Assembly: GCA_007131295.1 (NCBI GenBank)
Contig: SLQW01000027.1
Coordinates: 1 to 40,225 of the forward strand
Origin: Pseudomonadales bacterium
Lineage (GTDB): Bacteria > Pseudomonadota > Gammaproteobacteria > Pseudomonadales > Azotimanducaceae
Direction of reading: 5' to 3'
DNA: 40,225 nucleotides
Shown here: piece after piece, positions 33,763-40,225 of the stretch
Numbering within the stretch: position 1 is the first letter of the stretch
How the letters are laid out: each line of letters opens with the position of its first letter
The notes under the pieces: generated by a model
The model's input: the letters and a program-made list of their open reading frames with translations, nothing else
Databases searched by the model: none
What the model was told of the DNA's origin: nothing
Position numbers and translations under genes: made by a program

Positions 33763-35580
33763 ATGCGCGAACTCACGCGTCATCCGGGCAAGATGCAGGT
33801 CGCCTGCTGTGCGATCGGGCTTGCGTTCAGTGCCGCTGCGATGGCGGGACCGCGCGCGCTCGACGATGCCGACCTCGACCGTGTTTGGGCGGGCGGGCTC
33901 GGCACCCCGGCCAGCCAGACGGCGACCGTCCCGCCTGCCGCCTCGGATTCGCAGCGAAACGACCGCGGTCAGACCGGGCCCGACGCGGGGTCCGGAAGCG
34001 CCCCGGCGAGCAGCGAAGATCGGACCTCTCCGAGGCCGATCGGGCGCGATGCCGTCGTGGCGCGCGACGGCCGCCTCGACCTGAGCACGGAGGCGGCCGT
34101 CCGGCTCGAAGGGGGTGCCCAACAGCGCATTCGCGCCGCCAATGTCAGCAACGCCGCCGCTGCGGACGTGATCAACGCCGCCAACGTCTTCTCCGGCGCT
34201 GCCGCCGGGCCGCTCCCCTGGAGCCTGGGACTCGTCCAGGAGAACATCCTGACGCAGACCGAGCAGGTCGGTGCGCGTCTCGAGCGTCTCTCCATCATCG
34301 GGGCGGACGTCGTCCGCGACGACGCCATCTCGTTCTCGCGCCAGGACGGTTTTCAGCGCAACGTCGTCGATTCGGTGCGCGACGCGACCAGCTTCCGCAG
34401 TGTGGAAACCCTCGCATCCGACGTAGCGATTCCTTCGTTCCGCCCGCTGACGGACCTCACGATCCGGCCCGAGGTCGGAACGCCGGAGGTCTTCGAGCTG
34501 CCTGGCTTCAGCTTCGATCTGAAGACCACCATCGGTGTCGGCGATCTGAGCGGCACCTTCGGCGTCGGCGCCGATGTCGGTCCGACCGAACTCGGTGTCC
34601 CCCAGGTCGTATTCGGTGAGCTGAGGCTCGAAGGCGACGATGTGGTCATCGCGCCAGGCAGCTTCACGGTGCCGCAGATCTCGCTGCCGGACGTGAGCGG
34701 CGAAATCTGCTTCGTCGACTGCGCCAGCGGCACGGTCCGCTTCGACACTGTCGAGGCGACGACCCTCACCCTGCCGATCCCGGAAACCCGCTTCGAAGGT
34801 GGCAATCCGTTTCAGGACTTCGACATCCAGATCGGACAAGGCATTGCGGCCACCGGTAGCGGCAGTTTCGCCTTCGGGGGTCCCCGCGCCACCGTATCGG
34901 CAAACCTCTCGCTGTCCCTGCCGGGGCTCCGTGACGAAAGCCTGGAACTGCGTCTGTTTCCGAACCTCGACTTTCTCGACCGGTCGATTCCAATTCCCGG
35001 CGTGTCGGTGAGCGACGTCCTCTCGAGCCTCGGGGACTCCACCACCGTGACCATCGACCTCCCCGATATCTCGCTGCCCGATCTCAGCTTCGACATCACG
35101 CTGCTCGACTTCGCTTCGGACCCCATTGCGCTCGACTTCGGCTTTTCCGGCAGCATGGAGGACGCGGTGCTCTGCATCGCCATCATCTCCACCGACTGCG
35201 GCACGCAGTCCTTCTTCAAAGACGAGGTGTTCGTTCGCGACGACAGCCGCATGACGATGGCCGAAGAGTCGCGTTCTTTCAACGAGGAGTACTCCGAGCG
35301 CCGCGTAGTCCAGCGGCGGGTCGGCGCAGAGCTGCGCGACGCCGAGGCGGAACTCATCGCCATGTCGGGAGCGCGCGCCGATGTCGAACACTACAGCGTC
35401 GTCTTCGTCAGCGACGCAACGCAGATCGGACTGCGCGCCCTGAACGCCGCCAACGTCACCACCGCCATGGTCGGCAATTCGGCCAATGTGTTCCGTACAC
35501 CGTCCCAACGGTTGGGAAGTGGCGCGCCGGCCGCGGCGAACCTCAGTCAGACCAACGTGTTCGTGCAAGGATTCCGCTGA
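33763..35580 (+). CDS. Large exported Fap-like repeat protein
   Basis: A 605-residue secreted protein; GGAG lies eight bases before ATG 33763. The signal peptide ends near AMA-GP, and GPRALDDADLDRVWAGG (29-45) follows, matching the motif of the neighbouring proteins. Two bracketing repeats are at about 117-165 (IRAANVSNAAAADVINAANVF ... LGLVQENIL) and 550-605 (LRALNAANVTTAMVGNSANVF ... NLSQTNVFV). Between them lies a long beta-rich region of short repeats such as LPDISLPDLSFDI, VPQISLPDVSG and LSLSLPGL. Cys pairs occur in ICFVDC and VLCIAIISTDC. It resembles no single family I know. The shared ends imply the same export/assembly route as the other two products, and it could be a second fibre subunit or an adhesin on the fibre. 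Confidence 0.68.
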   Translation: MRELTRHPGKMQVACCAIGLAFSAAAMAGPRALDDADLDRVWAGGLGTPASQTATVPPAASDSQRNDRGQTGPDAGSGSAPASSEDRTSPRPIGRDAVVARDGRLDLSTEAAVRLEGGAQQRIRAANVSNAAAADVINAANVFSGAAAGPLPWSLGLVQENILTQTEQVGARLERLSIIGADVVRDDAISFSRQDGFQRNVVDSVRDATSFRSVETLASDVAIPSFRPLTDLTIRPEVGTPEVFELPGFSFDLKTTIGVGDLSGTFGVGADVGPTELGVPQVVFGELRLEGDDVVIAPGSFTVPQISLPDVSGEICFVDCASGTVRFDTVEATTLTLPIPETRFEGGNPFQDFDIQIGQGIAATGSGSFAFGGPRATVSANLSLSLPGLRDESLELRLFPNLDFLDRSIPIPGVSVSDVLSSLGDSTTVTIDLPDISLPDLSFDITLLDFASDPIALDFGFSGSMEDAVLCIAIISTDCGTQSFFKDEVFVRDDSRMTMAEESRSFNEEYSERRVVQRRVGAELRDAEAELIAMSGARADVEHYSVVFVSDATQIGLRALNAANVTTAMVGNSANVFRTPSQRLGSGAPAAANLSQTNVFVQGFR

Positions 35581-35598
35581 GGCGGGTGGAGGTATCCG

Positions 35599-36018
35599 AT
35601 GACAGGACGACTCGTCGCGCTCGCGACCGTGGCCGCCCTCTGCTGCGTCAGCCACGCCCAGGCCGGGCCGCGCCTTCTGAGCGAGGGAGAGCTCGATCAG
35701 ATCACCGCCGGTGCCAGCGGTGAACGCCCGGAACAGATCGCCGCGATCGATGCCTTCAAGATGACGCAGCGCGGGACCGCCATCGAGGCCACCGGGTCGT
35801 TCGAGGTGCTCAACCCGCAGACGCTGAACATGCTCATGCTCAGCGATCAGGCACAACAGAACCTCAGTGCGCTGATCAACATCAACTCCGCGGGCGCGCC
35901 GGTGAACGTGCTGCTCAACCTCAACGTCAACGTCAATTCCGAAGTGGGCTCCCTGCAGCAGTTCAACATCAACGGCTCTCCCGGTCAGCTTTCGGTGACG
36001 CCCGGGGCCAGCCCCTGA
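35599..36018 (+). CDS. Small exported Fap-like protein with one repeat
   Basis: A 139-residue secreted protein starting at ATG 35599, with GGAGG seven bases upstream. The signal peptide is followed by GPRLLSEGELDQITAG (23-38). It has a single Asn-rich repeat (SDQAQQNLSALININSAGAPVNVLLNLNVNV ... SLQQFNI), corresponding to the unit found twice in each of the two larger proteins. Its size and place directly before the peptidase suggest a nucleator or assembly chaperone (FapA/FapB-like), but this is inference. The stop overlaps the next start codon by one base (TGATG). Confidence 0.68.
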   Translation: MTGRLVALATVAALCCVSHAQAGPRLLSEGELDQITAGASGERPEQIAAIDAFKMTQRGTAIEATGSFEVLNPQTLNMLMLSDQAQQNLSALININSAGAPVNVLLNLNVNVNSEVGSLQQFNINGSPGQLSVTPGASP

Positions 36019-36743
36019 TGCTGCCGGGAACGCGATCGCTCTTCATCGTCCTGGCGGTCGTGACCCTTGCCGGTTCGAGAGCGGAAGCCACCGCGCTTGC
36101 CACCATGGCGGGACGGGTGGAAGTCGGGGTCGCGAGCTTCCGCGAACTGCGCGAGGCGCGCCTGGTCCGCCAGGGCTGGGATATCAGCTGCGGTTCCGCC
36201 GCACTCAGCACCATCCTCACCTACCATTTCGATGACCCATACACCGAGGCCACCATTGCGCTGAGTATCCTGCGCAACACCGACCCGGAACGCGTGCGTG
36301 CGCGCGGCGGCTTCTCGCTGCTCGACCTCAGCCGCTTCGCCGAGGCCGTCGGCTACCTGACCCGCGGCTATGGCGAGATGACGCTTGCAGATCTCGAACA
36401 GCAGCCGGTGCCGGCGATCCTGCCGGTGCGATTCCGCGACTACGATCACTTCGTGGTTTTTCGGGGTCGGGCCGGTGATCGCGTTCTCATCGGCGATCCC
36501 GCGTTCGGCAATCTGACCTTGACACTCGCGCAGTTCGAGGAGGCATGGAGCAGCGGCATCGGCTTCTTCGTCTATGCGGATGAGCAGCAGGCGGCGCTGC
36601 GCGGCGCCGAGACGGCGAGCCCGTTGGACCCGAACGCCCTGAACGTGCTGCTGCCGAACACCGACTACATCCAGCGCATCAGCCGCGGCGCCGGCCCGGT
36701 GCCGCCGACGCGGCGCGTGCAACCCCGTCTGCCTGGATCATGA
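36018..36743 (+). CDS. FapD-like C39-family peptidase
   Basis: A 241-residue exported protein with a peptidase C39-like domain. After a signal peptide (about 1-24), the catalytic elements are intact: Gln52 (oxyanion) and Cys58 in RQGWDISCGSAALSTIL, His144 in RDYDHFVVFRG, and Asp160 in LIGDPAFG. FapD of the Pseudomonas fap operon is this kind of stand-alone periplasmic C39 protein, needed for fibre export. C39 peptidases of bacteriocin exporters cut after double-glycine leaders; the three upstream products share an L-x4-LD-x2-x-AG motif of similar look. The C-terminal 40 residues are Pro/Arg-rich. Translation is coupled on both sides (1-base and 4-base overlaps). Confidence 0.83.
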   Translation: MLPGTRSLFIVLAVVTLAGSRAEATALATMAGRVEVGVASFRELREARLVRQGWDISCGSAALSTILTYHFDDPYTEATIALSILRNTDPERVRARGGFSLLDLSRFAEAVGYLTRGYGEMTLADLEQQPVPAILPVRFRDYDHFVVFRGRAGDRVLIGDPAFGNLTLTLAQFEEAWSSGIGFFVYADEQQAALRGAETASPLDPNALNVLLPNTDYIQRISRGAGPVPPTRRVQPRLPGS

Positions 36744-37915
36744 GGGCTCGCGCGCGCTACGTCGGGGCGCTGATCGTCGCAGCGCTGCTCGCGGCCTCGG
36801 TCGGTGCTGAGACCGACAGATCGACCGCGCGCCTGGAGGATGAGATCGCGGAGCTGCGGCGGGCGCTGCTGGCTCGGGACGAAATGATCCGCAATCTGCT
36901 CGAGCGGCTCGAGGCACTCGAGCAGCGCGTGACTGCAGGTGAGACGGCGCCGCCGCAGGAGCCCGTCGCGCCGGCCGACGACGAGACTCGGCGTGCGGAA
37001 GAGGCCATCGCCGCCGCTGCTGCCGAAGAGCGACGGGAACAGGAGCGTCTGGTGCGCGCGGCCTTCGAACAGACGCTCATCGATCGTGGCGGGCTGCTGC
37101 TGCCGCCGCGCACGCTGGAGGTGGAGCCGAGCCTGTCCTTCGTTTCGAGCTCGTCGGATCGCATCGTCATAGACGGCTTTACCATCCTGCCGGTCCTGGT
37201 GGTCGGTGACATCGTCAACGAGCGCATCCGCAGCGAGATCGTGCAGAGCACGGCCACCTTCCGTCTCGGCCTCCCCTTCGATCTTCAGCTGGAGGCGCGG
37301 ATTCCCTACGGTTTTCAGCGACGGCGGACGGTGACTGCCGAGAACGAGGAACGACGCGAGGACAATCTTGGACTCGGGGACGTGGAACTCGGTATCTCGC
37401 ACCAGCTCGTCCGCGGCGGCGGCTGGGTGCCGGATCTGCTCGCCAGCTTCCGCTGGAAGACCACCACCGGCGACGATCCGTTCGACGTCGAGGACCCTCG
37501 GCAGCTTTCCCTCGGCAGCGGATTCGACAGCTACTCCGCCTCCATGACGGCGGTGCGCGTCGCCGACCCGGTGGTCTTCTTCGGCGGTATCTCCTACACC
37601 TATAACGACGCGGTGAATGCCGAGGTCGGCCGCTTCAACAGCGGGAACACCCTGGGCGGTCAGCTCGGGCTCGCGATTGCACTCAACCTGGACACGTCGG
37701 TGAGCTTCGCGTTCGACCAGCAGTTCACGGCATCGAGCAAGCTCGACGGCGAACGCCTGCCCGGCTCATCGCTGGTCACCGGGACCTTCGCCGTCGGCGC
37801 CTCCTACTCCCTTTCACCGGACCTGACGCTCGACTTCGGCGTTCGCATCGGCGTCACCCAGGACTCCCCGGACGTCCAGGTCACCTTCGGCATGCCGGTC
37901 CGCTTCCGCCTCTAA
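36740..37915 (+). CDS. FapF-like outer-membrane export channel (coiled coil plus beta barrel)
   Basis: A 391-residue outer-membrane protein overlapping the peptidase gene by four bases. The signal peptide (about 1-23) is followed by a coiled coil (29-65, RLEDEIAELRRALLARDEM...LERLEALEQRV) and an Ala/Glu helix (about 84-118). FEQTLIDRGGLLLPPRTLEVEPSLSFV then leads into a beta barrel that ends with FGMPVRFRL. The terminal Leu after an alternating strand fits the barrel-assembly signal loosely. FapF of Pseudomonas has just this plan: a trimerising helix and plug before a 12-stranded barrel of the Phenol_MetA_deg type that exports fibre subunits. Being last in the operon supports the role. Confidence 0.82.
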   Translation: MRARARYVGALIVAALLAASVGAETDRSTARLEDEIAELRRALLARDEMIRNLLERLEALEQRVTAGETAPPQEPVAPADDETRRAEEAIAAAAAEERREQERLVRAAFEQTLIDRGGLLLPPRTLEVEPSLSFVSSSSDRIVIDGFTILPVLVVGDIVNERIRSEIVQSTATFRLGLPFDLQLEARIPYGFQRRRTVTAENEERREDNLGLGDVELGISHQLVRGGGWVPDLLASFRWKTTTGDDPFDVEDPRQLSLGSGFDSYSASMTAVRVADPVVFFGGISYTYNDAVNAEVGRFNSGNTLGGQLGLAIALNLDTSVSFAFDQQFTASSKLDGERLPGSSLVTGTFAVGASYSLSPDLTLDFGVRIGVTQDSPDVQVTFGMPVRFRL

Positions 37916-38089
37916 GAGGCCCAGAAAGCGCATCGGCGTCAGACCGGGACAACCTCGTGGTGATACCGGGACAGGTGCCGGGCAGCGCTTCACCGCAGCT
38001 CAGCCTTCCCCTCTCCTGATGCTGCAGGGGTTGCCAGGTTGCGAAAAGACGGCGGCACTTGCATTCAAAGCTTGAGGCAGGCTGCCCCC
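37916..38089. other. Convergent gap after the Fap-like operon
   Basis: No gene is seen. It contains short direct repeats (ACCGGGACA, about 37946 and 37968) and no clear terminator hairpin with T-run on either strand. Confidence 0.35.
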
Positions 38090-38623
38090 TCATTCAGGGG
38101 TGCGGCCAATGACCGCCGGCAGCGCCATGTGCATAAGAAAGTGCGGGACCGGGTGCCATGGCGCGATGAACGTCTCGACGATCCGGAAGCCGAGTTTCGA
38201 GTACACGTGCACCGCACGTTCGTTCGATACCTCGGGGTCGATCACCGCGTCGCTCGCATCCGACAAGCAATTCGTGAGGAACGCGCGAAGCATTTCGGTG
38301 CCGTATCCGTGCCCGGTGTCGGCGGGATCGCCGACGAAAACGTCAATCGAGAAAGCCGTACTCCCTCTGAAAGGGACCGCGGCGTATCGCGTCTCGGTCA
38401 CCTCTACGCGCGAGCTCAAAACATAAGCGAACGCGCATCCATTGCGGTAGGCGATCGTATGGGAAGTCTCGACCGCACCGCCAGAGAGTAACAAGTCAAG
38501 CGACTCGAGCGTGTACCCGTAGCCGTCCCCGTGCAGCCACTCGGCGATGTGTGGGCGCGCAAGCCACGAGAGGATCAGCGGTTTCTGGTCTGGCCGGACC
38601 GAACAGAATTCAAAGGCGTTCAT
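38090..38623 (-). CDS. GNAT-family acetyltransferase
   Basis: A 177-residue cytoplasmic GNAT enzyme. The fold signatures are AFSIDVFVGDPADTGHGYGTEMLRAFL (strand 4 and acetyl-CoA loop, with GHGYGT in place of Q/RxxGxG/A). VIDPEVSNERAVHVYSKLGFRIVETF (the N-x-R-A-x-x-x-Y-x-K-x-G-F signature) follows. The order WLARPHIAEWL...DPxxSNxRAxxxYxKxGF is like aminoglycoside 6'-N-acetyltransferases and siderophore-type acetylases, but the substrate cannot be assigned. ATG 38623 is the only sensible start; its binding site is weak. It converges with the Fap-like operon and is not part of it. Confidence 0.82.
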   Translation of the reverse strand: MNAFEFCSVRPDQKPLILSWLARPHIAEWLHGDGYGYTLESLDLLLSGGAVETSHTIAYRNGCAFAYVLSSRVEVTETRYAAVPFRGSTAFSIDVFVGDPADTGHGYGTEMLRAFLTNCLSDASDAVIDPEVSNERAVHVYSKLGFRIVETFIAPWHPVPHFLMHMALPAVIGRTPE

Positions 38624-38688
38624 CGACGACTCGCACCATAACCGTTCCAGTGATTGTCACTGCCACGGAGCTTGGGGGAAACATGACT

Positions 38689-39334
38689 CTAAGGTCGAAA
38701 ATTCTCGCCCTTGAGGGTCCCATGGGGCGGGGAATCCTGGACAGGCACTGGAATGGCAGCATGATCACGCGCGCGATCGAAGCTCGCAGCCGCCGCCTGA
38801 ATGCGGCCGTCGGCGGCGAGGATCTGCGCCCGTAACAGATGGAACTGATGCTCGTCGTCGTGCATCCGGATGGCTCGATCGACGGCCGCCAGCGCAACGT
38901 CCATTCGCCCACTGGCGAACGCGCGCTCTGCCTCGAAGTAGTGGTAGTAGGGATTGCGCTGTCGGTGCCTGTGCAGCTGCTGCTCGTATGCACCTGCCGA
39001 GGCGTGTTCGCCCAGCTTCCGGTAGAGCCGCACCAGGTTGCTCATGGCGGGTTCATGGCCGGGTTCGGACCTCAACGCGCGGTAGTAGGCACTCTCCGCA
39101 TAATCGAGAGCGCCCCACGGCATCGGAGACGAAAGCCTGCATTTCTTCGTCGAGACCGAGGAGATCGTGTTCGGGCAGATCACTGGAAACAATGCTGTCG
39201 TCGAACCACAGCGACCCGGAAAGCAAATCTGGTTCGGTAGCCAACCCGTTCGGCTCGGGCAATCGGGACGAGCCCGCGCAACCGCCCAGGACACACACGA
39301 GAGCCAACAGCCGGATCACGGCGGGCGATCGCAT
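38689..39334 (-). pseudogene. TPR lipoprotein with a one-base frameshift
   Basis: ATG 39334, with AGAGG nine bases upstream, starts a lipoprotein (MRSPAVIRLLALVCVLGGCAG; lipobox L-G-G-C). The frame is lost after DEEMQAFVSDAV. The continuation lies in another frame: GALDYAESAYYRALRSEPGHEPAMSNLVRLYRKLGEH, then a second TPR-like stretch (DVALAAVDRAIRMHDDEHQFHLLRAQIL), ending at 38689. One extra G in the GGGG run (39113-39116 on the plus strand as CCCC) explains the break. The result would be a protein of about 215 residues with two or three TPRs. It could be a real mutation, a phase-variable site or a sequencing error. Confidence 0.75.
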
Positions 39335-39555
39335 AGGCACAACCTCTACCGCTCGGGAAGACCGAAGACGCCGAACGGAACTCTTTGAAAGCTTCCTCGG
39401 CCCCATCGACTCGTGTCAAGTTAGGCCGCGAGGACACCGTCGCCTGCCGCGGCGCGAGGCCTTCCGCAGTAGGCCAGCACACGGCATGGTGTACTCTGCC
39501 ACGGACCTCGATTCGATGATGCCGCAGCGAACGCAGTGTTTTCAGGAGAACCACG
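39335..39555. other. Divergent gap before the sulfurtransferase
   Basis: No gene is seen in this 221-base gap. It should hold the promoters of the divergent lipoprotein and sulfurtransferase genes; I could not single one out. Confidence 0.35.
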
Positions 39556-40225
39556 ATGGCCGACTATCCCAATGCCCGGTACCTGGTCACCGCCAAGGCC
39601 CTGGCAGAGCAGACTTCAGCCTCCGATATGCGCGTCGTCGACGCCACGGTGTTCCTGCATCCGACTGAGAGCGGCTATCGTGCCGAGAGCGGTCTCGATC
39701 GCTACCGCAGCGGCCACATTCCGAACGCTGTGTTCATGGATTTGATCCGAACTTTCTCGGACACCTCCACCGGGCTCGGATTCTCACGTCCTCAGCCCGA
39801 CGTCCTTGCAGCAGAGCTTGGAAAACTCGGCATCAGCGAAACCGATCGGGTGGTGATCTACTCAAGCGGTCACGTCATGTGGGCGACCCGCGCCTGGTGG
39901 CTGCTGCGCTACGTCGGGCACGAGAACGTAGCCGTTCTAGATGGCGGACTGCAGGCCTGGGATGCGGCCGGACTGCCCCTCACGACGGACGAACCTTCGC
40001 ACCCGCCAGCCACCTATCGCGCGACACCCAGACCGGAGCTGTTCGTAGACAAGGACGATGTGGTGCGCAGCATCGGCGCAACCGGCGTCTGCACCATCAA
40101 CGCGTTGTCACCGGAGGTCTACGCGGGCACCGGCGACATGCACTACGGCCGGCGCGGACACATCCCCGGCAGCCTTAACGTGCACTACGATGCGCTGCTC
40201 GACCGCGGACATTTCAAGCCGGCTA
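39556..40225 (+). CDS. Rhodanese-type sulfurtransferase, 3' end outside the window
   Basis: The first 223 codons of a two-domain thiosulfate/3-mercaptopyruvate sulfurtransferase. ATG 39556 has AGGAG eight bases upstream and the frame is open to the window edge. The N-terminal domain shows RVVDATVFLHPTESG, YRSGHIPNAVFMDL, and VVIYSSGHVMWATRAWWLLRYVGHENVAVLDGGLQAW. The C-terminal domain has begun (INALSPEVYAG, GRRGHIPGSLNVHYDALLD), but the C-x5-R active-site loop lies beyond the edge. In the N-domain the loop equivalent has Ser-Gly in place of Cys, as usual for the inactive half. It transfers sulfur between thiosulfate or mercaptopyruvate and cyanide or a thiol acceptor. Confidence 0.9.
   Translation, partial: MADYPNARYLVTAKALAEQTSASDMRVVDATVFLHPTESGYRAESGLDRYRSGHIPNAVFMDLIRTFSDTSTGLGFSRPQPDVLAAELGKLGISETDRVVIYSSGHVMWATRAWWLLRYVGHENVAVLDGGLQAWDAAGLPLTTDEPSHPPATYRATPRPELFVDKDDVVRSIGATGVCTINALSPEVYAGTGDMHYGRRGHIPGSLNVHYDALLDRGHFKPA

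Noticed and set aside
33736-35856. 706-codon minus-strand frame opposite the large Fap-like protein
   Set aside because: Longer than the plus-strand gene, but the translation is charged and motif-free. The plus strand has signal peptide, ribosome binding sites, operon spacing and shared repeats.

Overview
The window is GC-rich DNA from a proteobacterium, most likely a marine gammaproteobacterium. The clearest pointers are a sodium-type PomA/PomB flagellar stator pair, a Fap-like (Pseudomonas functional amyloid) secretion locus, an OmpA protein with a DUF4892-like N-terminus, a BCCT carrier, AbgT and redoxin genes. No rRNA, tRNA or CRISPR was recognised, and no genus can be named from the sequence alone.

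Layout. 1-1160 is a graveyard of gene pieces on the minus strand: a near-identical internal copy of the downstream abgT gene, the N-terminus of an acyl-CoA dehydrogenase and the C-terminus of a DUF3500 protein. 1369-6137 holds a secreted metallophosphoesterase (+), an AbgT-family transporter (-) and a mandelate-racemase-type enolase enzyme (-). 6229-10451 holds a baeRF-type release-factor-like protein, an OmpA-domain protein, a PKD lipoprotein and an alpha/beta hydrolase. 10534-15229 holds an unknown membrane protein, pomA-pomB and a PafA-type alkaline phosphatase. 15534-22262 is a metabolic block: FAD oxidoreductase, two paralogous CurA-like reductases flanking a TetR regulator with a palindromic candidate operator, a threonine-dehydratase-type PLP enzyme and a SnoaL-like protein. 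22483-23554 is an IS30 element whose transposase carries one in-frame TAA. 23634-28874 holds an LLM oxidoreductase, a PEBP protein, a BCCT transporter and an acyl-CoA ligase.

Two places deserve most attention. (1) 29011-30147 (-): a redoxin gene that looks split into two open frames is one frame interrupted by a single TGA, exactly where a redox cysteine is expected (W-S-S-W-[TGA]-G-C). The RNA after it can fold into a hairpin that fits the bacterial SECIS rules. I read it as a candidate selenoprotein. (2) 32531-37915 (+): a tight five-gene operon of three exported, amyloid-like repeat proteins, a periplasmic C39-type peptidase (FapD-like) and a coiled-coil plus beta-barrel outer-membrane protein (FapF-like). 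The three substrates share a GP(R/S)-x-L-x4-LD-x-(I/V)-x-AG motif directly after the signal peptide, resembling the double-glycine leaders cut by C39 peptidases. This is a divergent Fap-like fibre system with a possible second processing step.

The right end holds a GNAT acetyltransferase, a TPR lipoprotein with a one-base frameshift, and the start of a rhodanese-type sulfurtransferase that runs off the window. A 21-bp repeat containing GGTCTGACCCC occurs four times in gene borders (15.4, 21.7, 23.6 and 31.4 kb).
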